Source: Algoriphagus formosus (GTDB lineage Bacteria; Bacteroidota; Bacteroidia; Cytophagales; Cyclobacteriaceae). Taken from it: 64,000 nucleotides of DNA. The stretch spans positions 2,048,440-2,112,439 of the forward strand of contig NZ_NIUC01000002.1 in NCBI RefSeq assembly GCF_002807035.1, given 5' to 3'. The notes under the pieces are model-generated. The model did no database searches, had not been told where the DNA came from, and saw only the letters and a list, made by a program, of their open reading frames with translations. Position 1 is the first letter of the stretch. Each line of letters opens with the position of its first letter. Below, in pieces: positions 55,237 through 63,866 of this stretch. Both the position numbers and the translations under genes were made by a program.

Positions 55237-56121
55237 ATGCAAGATCTAGCCGATTTCCACCATCCGATAAGTGACCTTTTTCCTCAACCCAAATCTGCGT
55301 CGGATTGGGATCAATACCGTCTCAGTGCGGAGCAAATAGGATTTTTTCACGAAAATGGCTATTTGGCTGGGATCAAGCTTTTGGATGAAAAGCAAATCGA
55401 AACCCTAAAAAAAGCGCTCGATGAGGTCATGGATCCCAAGCATCCGCTTCATCATCTGTTTCATGAATTCCACAGCAATGAATCCGGGGATCCGAATAAG
55501 GTTCTTTTCCACTCCTTGGGGCATTGGCGAATCGCTGAGGCTTTTCACGATGTGATCTGGAACCCAGCTTTTCGCATGGTCGCTTCCCAATTATTGGGCG
55601 ATAGAGCTGTTCGCTTTTGGCATGATCAGCTTTTTTGCAAACCTGCCCATCATGGTGGGAATGTCGCCTGGCATCAGGATTACAGCTACTGGACCCGGAC
55701 AATCGAGATGCAGCACTTGACCTGCTGGTGTGGCTTGGATGATGCCACAGAAGAAAACGGTTGTCTCCAGTATGTACCTGGCTCGCATCGATGGGGACTT
55801 TTAGAAAAACCTGCACTGGCAGGAGAAATGGATGGCTTGATGCAAATGATGACCGAAGCCCAAAAAGCCGACTTCAAGCCAGTGGCCATTCCCCTGAAAG
55901 CTGGATATGCAGCTTTTCATCATCCACTTTTGGTGCATGGGAGTTTTGCCAATTACTCTGATAGGTCCCGGAAAGCCTTTGTATTGAATGTCTTTGCAGA
56001 TGGGACGATTTCGAATACCGACGAACCCTTGCTAGAAGGAGTTCCCGTGATCCGAAAAGGAGAGAAAATGGAAGGGAAGTTTTTTCCTTTGATTTTTGAT
56101 CCAAATGATCTTGAGTCTTAA
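55237..56121 (+). CDS. Phytanoyl-CoA dioxygenase (PhyH) family protein
   Basis: A 294-residue Fe(II)/2-oxoglutarate dioxygenase of the PhyH type. The iron ligands are His146-x-Asp148 (WHQDYSYW) and the distal His234 (LLVHGSFANYS), with Arg243 or Arg245 as the likely 2-oxoglutarate anchor. The substrate is not evident; relatives hydroxylate small molecules such as ectoine, quorum signals or lipids. Its last 4 bp overlap the end of the convergent dehydrogenase gene. Confidence 0.88.
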   Translation: MQDLADFHHPISDLFPQPKSASDWDQYRLSAEQIGFFHENGYLAGIKLLDEKQIETLKKALDEVMDPKHPLHHLFHEFHSNESGDPNKVLFHSLGHWRIAEAFHDVIWNPAFRMVASQLLGDRAVRFWHDQLFCKPAHHGGNVAWHQDYSYWTRTIEMQHLTCWCGLDDATEENGCLQYVPGSHRWGLLEKPALAGEMDGLMQMMTEAQKADFKPVAIPLKAGYAAFHHPLLVHGSFANYSDRSRKAFVLNVFADGTISNTDEPLLEGVPVIRKGEKMEGKFFPLIFDPNDLES

Positions 56122-57194
56122 AGTAGTCGAATCCCAAACTTTTCTCCCAAACTCGTCAAATCTTCCACGACAGGATCAAGAAGGGGGATTCCTTCCTTTG
56201 CACGGATTGCTTCCAATTCACGCTCAGGGTCACCGGGGATGAGTACGCGATTATTCCCAGGCGTGGTTTCAGCAGAGCGGAATCGCTTGATCCAATTATC
56301 CATGTGGGATTTGAATTCATCGGCTGGTCGGAAAGCATCCACTCGCATAGCTCCAAAGAAGTGGCCAATTCCTTCTCCTACAGGATTGGGGTCTGGCTCC
56401 AAAAATGCTACGAAAGGTGGAACCCATGGGCCATAATTTGCCCCGGAAAGCACTGCGGAGAAAATATCTACAATGGATCCCAAAGCATAGCCTTTGTGTG
56501 AGCCATGCTCCCGATCTCCACCTAATGGCAACAATGCTCCTCCATCCTTTACTCCATTGGATGAGTTGGTAGGTTTTCCTTCTTTGTCCTGAACCCATCC
56601 CATCGGTGCTGGATTGCCTTTCCGTTGCAGGATTTCCAATTTCCCATTGGCTGCGGTGGTAGTCGCCATGTCAGCCACAAATGGAGGCTCTTCCTTTGCA
56701 GGGATGGCTACTGATATCGGATTGGTTCCTAGGAGTCTTTCCTTCGAAAAAGTAGGGCTAACAAGCGGACTGGCATTGGTCAAAGAAATGCCTATCATAT
56801 CATGCTCCAAAGCCATCATGGCATGGTAGCCTGCTATTCCATAGTGATTGGAATTTTTGACACTCACCCAGCCGGTTCCGGCTTTACTCGCTTTTTCGAT
56901 CGCCACATTCATAGCATAGGGTGCTACCACCAGCCCAAGACCGCCATCTCCATCGACTACAGCGGTGGAGGGAGTTTCGTGTGTGATCCGAATATTGGGA
57001 TTGCTGTTGATGCGTCCCTTTTCCCACAGTCGGACATAGCCAGAAAGCCGCGCCACCCCATGGCTGTCCACTCCCCGCATATCTGCAGAAAGCAGGACTT
57101 CCGCTCCTTGCTGGGCGTGAAGTTCGCTACATCCGATTTTCAGAAGAATGTTTTTGGTGAAATCAAAAAGCTGTTGGTAGGAAAAGTTTTGCAT
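56118..57194 (-). CDS. Ldh family (malate/L-lactate/ureidoglycolate) dehydrogenase
   Basis: A 358-residue NAD(P)-dependent 2-hydroxyacid dehydrogenase of the LDH2/MDH2 oxidoreductase family. The signature SADMRGVDSHGVARL (His45, Arg49) and the nucleotide-binding SNHYGIAGYHAM with catalytic His117 are present. The substrate cannot be told from the sequence; the family covers malate, sulfolactate, ureidoglycolate and others. It is convergent with the PhyH gene and overlaps it by 4 bp at the stops. The neighbouring Ppx gene lies upstream on the same strand. Confidence 0.88.
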   Translation of the reverse strand: MQNFSYQQLFDFTKNILLKIGCSELHAQQGAEVLLSADMRGVDSHGVARLSGYVRLWEKGRINSNPNIRITHETPSTAVVDGDGGLGLVVAPYAMNVAIEKASKAGTGWVSVKNSNHYGIAGYHAMMALEHDMIGISLTNASPLVSPTFSKERLLGTNPISVAIPAKEEPPFVADMATTTAANGKLEILQRKGNPAPMGWVQDKEGKPTNSSNGVKDGGALLPLGGDREHGSHKGYALGSIVDIFSAVLSGANYGPWVPPFVAFLEPDPNPVGEGIGHFFGAMRVDAFRPADEFKSHMDNWIKRFRSAETTPGNNRVLIPGDPERELEAIRAKEGIPLLDPVVEDLTSLGEKFGIRLL

Positions 57195-57214
57195 GATCTA
57201 AGCTTTGTTTCAGG

Positions 57215-57222
57215 CAAAGATA
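57215..57222 (-). promoter_or_regulatory. Predicted -7 element of the Ldh-type gene (TATCTTTG)
   Basis: The - strand reads TATCTTTG, an exact TAnnTTTG match, about 20 bp upstream of the start. No TTG sits at the normal -33 distance. Confidence 0.4.
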
Positions 57223-57248
57223 CGAGATCATTTTGCCAGCAGAAAAAA

Positions 57249-58193
57249 TCAATTGGTTTCTACTTCAGTTTTGAGCACGGTAGCAATTGCTCCCTCTTTA
57301 AGCGCATAGTGCGAGCAGGTGATACTTTCGACTGCGATATGCTTGAGAATAAAATCAATCAATGAGGAAGCGACCACGATCATGTCTACCCGCATGGGGA
57401 TCATTCCCGGGATTTGAAGGCGTTCTTCCCGATTTTTGGTGAGAAGGAGTTGGTAGATTCGATGAAATTCACTGACCGGAAGCTCGAAGGCATGTTGACC
57501 AGTAAGCTTGCACTGAAGCATGGACTCGTAGTAGATGTCTGTCAGCGTATCAAAAGTACCCGATGCGCCCACCAAGCTCGTAGGCTGGTAGGTTTGAATA
57601 GCCTGAAGGAGTGATTGAAGCTTTTCTTCCAAGTATCCGTGCAAGTGATGAATCTCAGCTGTCAGAATAGGGTCATGATGGTGGAAAAGTTCCAAGAGAC
57701 GCTGTCCTCCGATTTCGAAGCTTCCTTTCCAAAAAACCTCCTGAGAAGTACCAATGATAAATTCTACTGAACCGCCTCCGATATCCATCATGAGTTCGGT
57801 TTGCCCATTTAATGATCCCGAAAGCTTGATGCCTTCATAAATCAACAAGGCTTCTTCCTCACCGCTTATTACTTTGATATCGATCCCGATTCGGGATTTT
57901 ACTTCCTGGACAAAGTCCTGTCCGTTTTTAGCATTTCGTACGGCGCTCGTAGCAAAAGCAAAAATCCGATCGATTTGCTCTCCGTCTATGAGGTTTTTGA
58001 AATGTTGGAGGGTGTGGTATGCGCGTTTGAGAGCCTCAGGAGCAATTTGATCTTGGTTGATTCCTCCCTGTCCGAGTTTTACCGGTACTTTTTCTTTGTA
58101 GATGACATTGAATCCATCTCGAATCAATTCTACCAATACCAAGTGAAATGTATTGGTGCCCATGTCTATCACCGCTGCCTTCCGGGTACGCAT
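57249..58193 (-). CDS. Ppx/GppA phosphatase
   Basis: A 314-residue member of the ASKHA fold. The phosphate-1 motif is VIDMGTNTFHLVL (Asp10 and the TNT turn), and the phosphate-2 motif is MMDIGGGSVEFI near 138. GASGTFDT is the adenosine-side motif. The size corresponds to the short two-domain form, lacking the helical C-terminal domains of E. coli Ppx. It hydrolyses terminal phosphate from polyphosphate and/or pppGpp; which one cannot be told here. Confidence 0.9.
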   Translation of the reverse strand: MRTRKAAVIDMGTNTFHLVLVELIRDGFNVIYKEKVPVKLGQGGINQDQIAPEALKRAYHTLQHFKNLIDGEQIDRIFAFATSAVRNAKNGQDFVQEVKSRIGIDIKVISGEEEALLIYEGIKLSGSLNGQTELMMDIGGGSVEFIIGTSQEVFWKGSFEIGGQRLLELFHHHDPILTAEIHHLHGYLEEKLQSLLQAIQTYQPTSLVGASGTFDTLTDIYYESMLQCKLTGQHAFELPVSEFHRIYQLLLTKNREERLQIPGMIPMRVDMIVVASSLIDFILKHIAVESITCSHYALKEGAIATVLKTEVETN

Positions 58194-58321
58194 ACTGCCA
58201 ATTTTTTTGGATGGGCGAATATAGAAAGTTATTGGAAAATCAATCAGTTAAGCTTCTCTTAATTCTGTATTAATTTTTTTCGGTTGCTTTATCCGTTCTG
58301 CTCACCTTTGGTCTCATTAAG

Positions 58322-58353
58322 TTTTCCCTACTACCCAAAGCCTACTATATTTG
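58322..58353 (+). promoter_or_regulatory. Predicted promoter of the carboxyltransferase gene
   Basis: TATATTTG at 58346-58353 matches TAnnTTTG exactly. A weak TTTT -33 lies at 58322-58325, 20 nt upstream. The start codon at 58375 is 22 bp downstream. This makes the in-frame TTG at 58351 an unlikely start. Confidence 0.4.
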
Positions 58354-58374
58354 GCTTTTGCAAAAACCAATCCT

Positions 58375-59958
58375 ATGGAAAAACAGAATAAACCCATTTA
58401 TACCGCTCCATCAAATCAGGAAAAAATCGAATTGCTTCAAAAAAAGAATGCTGAAGCGATGCTTGGAGGAGGTGAAGCGCGAATTGCCTCTCAACATAAA
58501 AAAGGTAAACTCACCGCGAGGGAACGCATCGAATTACTTTTGGATGAAGGGACTTTTGAGGAGATTGATCGCTTTGTCATGCACCGAGCCAAGGATTTTG
58601 GTTTGGACAAGGAGCACTATCTCGGTGATGGCGTCGTCACTGGATATGGTGAGGTCAATGGCCGATTAGTTTATGTCTTTTCCCAAGATTTTACGGTTTT
58701 TGGAGGTTCGCTTTCAGAAACTCACGCAGAGAAAATCTGTAAAATCATGGATATGGCCATGAAGAACGGAGCTCCCGTCATCGGGCTAAATGACTCCGGT
58801 GGTGCTCGGATTCAGGAAGGGGTAAATTCTCTGGGAGGCTATGCGGATATTTTTTACCGAAACACCTTGGCTTCTGGAGTAGTCCCTCAGATTTCTGCGA
58901 TTATGGGACCATGCGCAGGTGGGGCAGTTTATTCACCGGCAATCACGGATTTTATTCTCATGGTCGAGAATACCTCATACATGTTTGTCACAGGACCAAA
59001 TGTCGTGAAGACTGTCACTCAGGAGACTGTTACGGCAGAGGAACTCGGAGGAGCATCTGCCCATAGTACCAAGTCCGGTGTGACTCACTTTTCTTGTAAA
59101 AATGAATTGGAATGTATCCGCCATATCAAGTCTTTGCTGAGCTACATTCCTCAAAACTGCGAAGAAATCGCTCCAGTCTATCCTTATGAGCAAAAGGCAG
59201 ACGAAACTCGAAAGGAGCTTAACGATATTGTGCCTGAAAACCCGAATCATCCTTATGATATTCGAGATGTGGTTAGTGGCATTGTAGACTCGGATTCTTT
59301 CTTGGAGGTTCATGAAAACTATGCAGACAATATCGTAGTCGGATTTGCGCGAATCGCCGGTCGAAGCATTGGAATTGTTGGGAATCAACCTCAATCCATG
59401 GCAGGCGTTTTGGACAATCAGGCATCGATCAAAGCGGCACGTTTTGTAAGGTTCTGCGATAGCTTCAATGTACCGCTTCTTGTTTTGGTGGATGTGCCGG
59501 GCTTTTTACCGGGTACGGATCAAGAGTGGAATGGGATCATTACCAATGGGGCTAAGCTATTGTATGCCTTTTCGGAGGCGACTGTTCCGAGAATCACTGT
59601 CATTACGAGAAAGGCTTACGGTGGTGCTTATGATGTGATGAACTCTAAGCATATCGGTGCTGACTTGAATTTTGCCTGGCCGACAGCTGAGATCGCGGTA
59701 ATGGGAGCAAAAGGCGCTTCAGAGATTATTTTCAGAAAGGAAATCGCTGAATCTGCTGATCCGGAAGCTAAGCTTCAGGAGAAAGTAGACGAATACACTG
59801 CGAAGTTTGCCAATCCGTATCGCGCCGCCCACAGAGGCTTTATTGATGAGGTTATCATGCCATCTGAAACCCGAATCAAACTAATTAAGGCATTTAAAAT
59901 GCTGGAAAATAAGGTAGACAAGCTGCCAAGAAAAAAACACGGAAATATTCCGCTTTAA
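58375..59958 (+). CDS. Acyl-CoA carboxylase carboxyltransferase (beta) subunit
   Basis: A 527-residue biotin-dependent carboxyltransferase of the propionyl/methylmalonyl-CoA type. The two crotonase-fold halves are visible: the oxyanion site [12 protein letters not shown] in the first, and [10 protein letters not shown] in the second. [27 protein letters not shown] is a family signature. It transfers carboxyl from biotin to an acyl-CoA, probably propionyl-CoA. The biotin carboxylase/carrier subunit is not adjacent. The ATG at 58375 is chosen because a promoter-like element overlaps the earlier TTG. Confidence 0.93.
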   Translation: MEKQNKPIYTAPSNQEKIELLQKKNAEAMLGGGEARIASQHKKGKLTARERIELLLDEGTFEEIDRFVMHRAKDFGLDKEHYLGDGVVTGYGEVNGRLVYVFSQDFTVFGGSLSETHAEKICKIMDMAMKNGAPVIGLNDSGGARIQEGVNSLGGYADIFYRNTLASGVVPQISAIMGPCAGGAVYSPAITDFILMVENTSYMFVTGPNVVKTVTQETVTAEELGGASAHSTKSGVTHFSCKNELECIRHIKSLLSYIPQNCEEIAPVYPYEQKADETRKELNDIVPENPNHPYDIRDVVSGIVDSDSFLEVHENYADNIVVGFARIAGRSIGIVGNQPQSMAGVLDNQASIKAARFVRFCDSFNVPLLVLVDVPGFLPGTDQEWNGIITNGAKLLYAFSEATVPRITVITRKAYGGAYDVMNSKHIGADLNFAWPTAEIAVMGAKGASEIIFRKEIAESADPEAKLQEKVDEYTAKFANPYRAAHRGFIDEVIMPSETRIKLIKAFKMLENKVDKLPRKKHGNIPL

Positions 59959-59975
59959 ATAATTGACAAAAAAAT

Positions 59976-61043
59976 ATGAGTCCAGAACAAAGCTTTCTTT
60001 ATAAATACCTCAATAATGCATCTCCAACAGGATTTGAAGCATCTGGCCAGCAAATTTGGCTAGATTATATCAAACCCTATGTGGATTCCTACTTTACGGA
60101 TAATTACGGTACGGCCGTCGGTGTGATCAATGAGGATGCGCCGTACAAATTTGTCATTGAAGCGCATGCAGACGAGATCAGTTGGTTTGTCAACTATATC
60201 AAAGACGATGGCTACATCTATGTGCGTCGAAATGGTGGTTCTGATCACATGATCGCACCGTCTATGCGTGTGAATATTCATACGGACAAAGGAATGATTC
60301 CGGGAGTTTTCGGTTGGCCAGCCATCCATGTTCGGAAGGATGGGAAAGAGGATGCGCCTACCTTGGATAACATTTTCATCGATGTGGGAGCCAGTAGCAA
60401 AGAGGAAGTGGAAAAAATGGGAATCAATGTAGGATGTGTGATTACTTTCCGGGATGAATTAATTGAGCTGAATGAAAAGTATTATTCCGGCAGAGCATTG
60501 GACAACCGAATAGGAGGCTATATGATTGCTCAGGTAGCTCGGAAAATAAAAGAGTCAGGGAAAAAGCTGCCATTTGGATTGTATGTGGTCAATGCTGTCC
60601 AGGAAGAAATCGGACTTCGTGGCGCGCAAATGATTGCACATAAAATCAAACCCAATGCAGCCATTATCACAGATGTCTGTCATGATACTACTTCGCCTAT
60701 GTATAATAAGGTGACCAGTGGAGACCAGGTGGCAGGTAAAGGTCCTGTTTTAACCTATGGAGCTTCTGTCCACAAAAAGCTTTTGGACCTCATTATTCAA
60801 ACTGCTAAAGAAAAAGAGATTCCTTTTCAGCGTTCTGCAGCTTCACGAGTCACTGGAACGGATACCGATGCATTTGCCTATTCCAACGAGGGGGTGCCGT
60901 CGGCTTTGATTTCCCTCCCGCTTAAATACATGCATACGACGGTTGAGACCGCAAGCAAGGAGGATATCGAGCAAGTCATCCAATTGATGTATGAGTTTCT
61001 TTTGGACTTTGATCCAAAATTTGACTTCCGATACATTAGTTGA
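59976..61043 (+). CDS. M42 family aminopeptidase
   Basis: A 355-residue dinuclear metallo-aminopeptidase (glutamyl aminopeptidase/endoglucanase M42 family). The metal-site motifs are EAHADEISW (His64, Asp66), GRALDNRIGG with the bridging Asp, the catalytic Glu pair in VQEEIGLRGA, ITDVCHDTT and the terminal YMHTTVETA His. Cytosolic; it cleaves N-terminal residues from short peptides. It follows the carboxyltransferase gene by 17 bp. Confidence 0.93.
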   Translation: MSPEQSFLYKYLNNASPTGFEASGQQIWLDYIKPYVDSYFTDNYGTAVGVINEDAPYKFVIEAHADEISWFVNYIKDDGYIYVRRNGGSDHMIAPSMRVNIHTDKGMIPGVFGWPAIHVRKDGKEDAPTLDNIFIDVGASSKEEVEKMGINVGCVITFRDELIELNEKYYSGRALDNRIGGYMIAQVARKIKESGKKLPFGLYVVNAVQEEIGLRGAQMIAHKIKPNAAIITDVCHDTTSPMYNKVTSGDQVAGKGPVLTYGASVHKKLLDLIIQTAKEKEIPFQRSAASRVTGTDTDAFAYSNEGVPSALISLPLKYMHTTVETASKEDIEQVIQLMYEFLLDFDPKFDFRYIS

Positions 61044-61094
61044 TTGGAGAGTTGAAAGTCTTTTCCCCAGAACCTCAAACATAAAAGTGAAAAA

Positions 61095-61862
61095 ATGATG
61101 TACAAGGATCAAATGGGAAGGGAAGTTTCAATTCCAAAAACTCCCAAGCGAATTGTGTCCTTAGTCCCCTCTCAAACCGAACTCTTGGTGGATTTGGGGC
61201 TAAGGGATCAATTGGTCGGTGTGACCAAATTCTGTGTACATCCAGCTAGCCTACGAAAAGAGAAAACCATTGTAGGAGGGACAAAGAACTACCGATTTGA
61301 TGTAATCGATGAATTGAACCCTGATTTGATCATTGGTAATAAGGAGGAAAATGATCAAGAGGGGATTGAGAAGCTTTCTGAAAATTATCCTGTTTGGATG
61401 AGTGATGTAGGTGACTTAAGTCAAGCACTAGCGATGATTGCGGCTATTGGAGCGATTACCAGGAAAGTGAATCAAGCCAAAGTATTGGTGGAAAAACTAG
61501 AAAAATCCTTCGCAGAGGAATTGCCAAAGCTTGGAACGGTGGTTTATTTGATATGGAACAGTCCCATCATGGCAGTGGGAAAAAGCACTTTTATTCATGA
61601 GATGCTGGGGCAAGCTGGATTTATCAATGCCATTGATCAGGATCGGTACCCGGAAATCAGCATGGAAGAATTGAAAAGACTCAATCCTGACTTTTTGTTT
61701 TTAAGTTCGGAGCCTTTTCCCTTCAAATCAAAGCATGTGCAAGAATTCGAAAAAGAATTACTAAAAGCCAAAGTGAGGATTGTAGACGGAGAGATGTTTT
61801 CCTGGTATGGATCGAGATTGCTGAAAAGTCAATCTTATTTTGACTCGCTTCGAGAAAGTTAA
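61095..61862 (+). CDS. Helical-backbone metal-receptor (BtuF/FhuD-like) protein without a signal peptide
   Basis: A 255-residue protein with the fold of class III periplasmic binding proteins. IVSLVPSQTELLVDLGL begins the N-terminal lobe, LNPDLIIGNKEEND and the backbone helix follow, and then the C-terminal lobe (VVYLIWNSPIMAVG, EELKRLNPDFLFLSSEP). It begins directly at the mature domain (MYKDQMGREVSIPKTPKRIV), with no signal peptide, lipobox or transmembrane segment. No ABC permease or ATPase gene is near. It may be cytosolic and bind a corrinoid or metal complex; the ligand is not known. Met61098 is an alternative start. Confidence 0.82.
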   Translation: MMYKDQMGREVSIPKTPKRIVSLVPSQTELLVDLGLRDQLVGVTKFCVHPASLRKEKTIVGGTKNYRFDVIDELNPDLIIGNKEENDQEGIEKLSENYPVWMSDVGDLSQALAMIAAIGAITRKVNQAKVLVEKLEKSFAEELPKLGTVVYLIWNSPIMAVGKSTFIHEMLGQAGFINAIDQDRYPEISMEELKRLNPDFLFLSSEPFPFKSKHVQEFEKELLKAKVRIVDGEMFSWYGSRLLKSQSYFDSLRES

Positions 61863-61977
61863 TCTGAAATGCCACTTATAAAATATTAAATTTCATGGCG
61901 AGACTTTTTTAAAAAATTCAATTAACTTTTCCCGTTCAAATTCTAGAGTAGAAACAAAAAAGATAATTAATCATACT

Positions 61978-62748
61978 ATGAAGAAAAGTTATTTGCTAGG
62001 AGCACTTTTTCTTGTTGGGGCTTGGTCATGTGCACCAAGTTCGGAGAAAGAAGAAGAAGTAGTGACCGAGGAAGAAGTTGTTATTCCTGACAATAGTTTA
62101 ACAGACGAGGAGCGTGCCGATGGATGGATGCTCTTATTTGATGGGGAGTCCATGGAGGGCTGGAGAGCTTTCAATGGCGACACTACTCCATCTAATTGGA
62201 TTATCGAGGACGGGGCTATGAAAGGACTTGGAGCTACGGGCGGAAGTGACATTGGAGGCGATATTGTTTTTGGTCCCATGGAGTTTGAGGAGTTTGAGAT
62301 GGAGTTTACATGGAAAATTTCTCCCGGAGGAAATAGCGGGGTGTTTTATCACGTAGTAGAGGGACCGGATTATAAAGCTCCATATTACACTGGACCGGAA
62401 TATCAGGTAATTGATCAGATTGGTTTTGCCCAGCCCCTTGAGAAGTGGCAGTCATTGGCAGCTGATTATGCCATGTATGAGCCTGATTTGGAAGGAGAAG
62501 GGGTAGTCAAGCCAGCTGGAGAATGGAATGTTTCCCGCATCGTCTTCACAGAAGAGGGAGCTTCCTATTGGTTGAATGGCAAGAAAACGGTGGAGTTTGT
62601 TCCATATTCTGAGGATTGGACTGCCAAGAGGAATTCCGGTAAGTGGAATGACTTTCCGGATTATAAAATTGCCAAGAAGGGATTGATTGCGCTACAAGAT
62701 CACGGAGATCCTGTTTGGTTTAAGAATATTAAAATTAGAACACGATGA
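61978..62748 (+). CDS. DUF1080 (3-keto-disaccharide hydrolase-like) lipoprotein
   Basis: A 256-residue protein with a lipobox ending at Cys18 (AWSC), a Glu-rich linker (about 22-35) and a DUF1080 domain: DGWMLLFDGESMEGWR, FTWKISPGGNSGVFYHV, PEYQVIDQ and a C-terminal LIALQDHGDPVWFKNIKIR. This concanavalin-like fold is now linked to hydrolysis of 3-keto-glycosides in Bacteroidota. Its stop overlaps the next DUF1080 gene by 4 bp, so the two form an operon. Confidence 0.9.
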   Translation: MKKSYLLGALFLVGAWSCAPSSEKEEEVVTEEEVVIPDNSLTDEERADGWMLLFDGESMEGWRAFNGDTTPSNWIIEDGAMKGLGATGGSDIGGDIVFGPMEFEEFEMEFTWKISPGGNSGVFYHVVEGPDYKAPYYTGPEYQVIDQIGFAQPLEKWQSLAADYAMYEPDLEGEGVVKPAGEWNVSRIVFTEEGASYWLNGKKTVEFVPYSEDWTAKRNSGKWNDFPDYKIAKKGLIALQDHGDPVWFKNIKIRTR

Positions 62749-63344
62749 AGAAGTTATTAATCACTACTATCCTTCTGGCAGCGATTCAATTCGCAAGTTT
62801 TGCACAGAAGAAGCAAAAACTATTCAATGGAAAGAATCTAGATGGATGGGTTATTTATGGTACAGAAAAGTGGTATGTCGAAGATGGGCTCTTAGTTTCG
62901 GAGAGTGGTCCTGATAAAGGGTATGGCTATTTAGGTACCGAGGAAGATTTTGATGATTTTGAAATCACATTAGAATTTAAGCAGGAAGCCAATGGAAATA
63001 GTGGGGTTTTTATCCGATCTACGGTAGATGGAACCAAGGTTTCAGGCTGGCAGGTAGAGGTTGCACCTCCTGGAAGTAATACGGGTGGGATTTATGAATC
63101 TTATGGAAGAGGCTGGTTAATTCAGCCAGAACCGGAAAAAGATGAGGCTTTAAAATTTGGCGAATGGAATAAAATGCGAATTGTCGTCAAAGGAGATAAT
63201 GTTACCTCTTATTTGAATGGTGTAGAGATGGTGAATTTCTCAGATCCCAAAATAGGCGAAGGAAAAGGAGGTGTTTTACTCCAAATCCATGATGGTGGAG
63301 GTATAAAGGTCTATTGGCGAAATATTGTTTTGAAGAAGTTATAA
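62745..63344 (+). CDS. DUF1080 (3-keto-disaccharide hydrolase-like) periplasmic protein
   Basis: A 199-residue protein with a Sec signal (about 1-21, ending SFAQ, with no lipobox). A single DUF1080 domain shows LFNGKNLDGWVIYG, LEFKQEANGNSGVFIRS, GWQVEVAPPG and a C-terminal VLLQIHDGGGIKVYWRNIVLK. It is a shorter, soluble partner of the upstream lipoprotein and starts in its stop codon (ATGA). It ends at a strong terminator just before the rRNA operon. Confidence 0.9.
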   Translation: MKKLLITTILLAAIQFASFAQKKQKLFNGKNLDGWVIYGTEKWYVEDGLLVSESGPDKGYGYLGTEEDFDDFEITLEFKQEANGNSGVFIRSTVDGTKVSGWQVEVAPPGSNTGGIYESYGRGWLIQPEPEKDEALKFGEWNKMRIVVKGDNVTSYLNGVEMVNFSDPKIGEGKGGVLLQIHDGGGIKVYWRNIVLKKL

Positions 63345-63363
63345 TTATAAAAGCTATTCAAAA

Positions 63364-63405
63364 TTTCCCCTCTTAAAACTAGCTTTTGAGAGGGGAAAAT
63401 TTTTT
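63364..63405 (+). terminator. Strong terminator before the rRNA operon
   Basis: A 15-bp stem with one G-T pair: arms 63364-63378 (TTTCCCCTCTTAAAA) and 63384-63398 (TTTTGAGAGGGGAAA), with a 5-nt loop. A T tract follows. It isolates the DUF1080 pair from the rRNA promoters. Confidence 0.92.
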
Positions 63406-63468
63406 CAAGAGTTTCTGATTCAAAATCAACCACTTACTTGACAAAGTAAAAAAAGGTTGCGGTTGTGA

Positions 63469-63499
63469 TTTGTTAAGAAATAAAATCCTGCGATATTTG
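63469..63499 (+). promoter_or_regulatory. Predicted upstream rRNA promoter (P1)
   Basis: TTTG at 63469-63472, 19 nt, then GATATTTG at 63492-63499, one base from TAnnTTTG. It lies about 130 bp upstream of a second promoter with the same geometry. Confidence 0.5.
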
Positions 63500-63598
63500 T
63501 CCTCCCGAAAGCGCAGAAGGCGCCGGGGGAATTGAAAAGCGGGGAGAGGACATCGGGGATACTGGAAAAAAGATTTTCAAATTATTTTTCACCAGATA

Positions 63599-63628
63599 TT
63601 GCCAGGAAAATAAAAGTTCTTACCTTTG
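63599..63628 (+). promoter_or_regulatory. Predicted main rRNA promoter (P2)
   Basis: TTG at 63599-63601, 19 nt, then TACCTTTG at 63621-63628. The -7 box is identical to that of the tRNA-Arg promoter in this window. A and T runs upstream could act as an UP-like region. Confidence 0.75.
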
Positions 63629-63866
63629 CAGTCCTGTTCGGCGAAAGCGGGGCAGAAGCTCGGCAGAAGCGCCGGAAAGAAAAACACCAAAACAAGCCAA
63701 AACGGGACGGGAAGCGTCTTTTTTGAGCGGATCGGCGGGAGGCCGCAGATCTGGACAAGCCGTCCTGCAAGCAGGCCGGAGAAGTTCTTTGAAATGTTGT
63801 ACAGCAAGAAAAAGCCAAAACAAGAAAGACAGGGCGGCCCGCAAGGGTCGTACATTAGGTTACTAT
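63629..63866 (+). ncRNA. rRNA transcript leader
   Basis: About 230 nt between the predicted P2 start and 16S. It is richer in G and C than the flanking genes and open in several frames without protein-like composition. It contains GTTCTTTGAAATGTTG near 63784, a type of sequence seen in Bacteroidota rRNA spacers, and repeats of GCCAAAAC. It is probably removed by RNase III and may hold antitermination signals. Confidence 0.6.
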
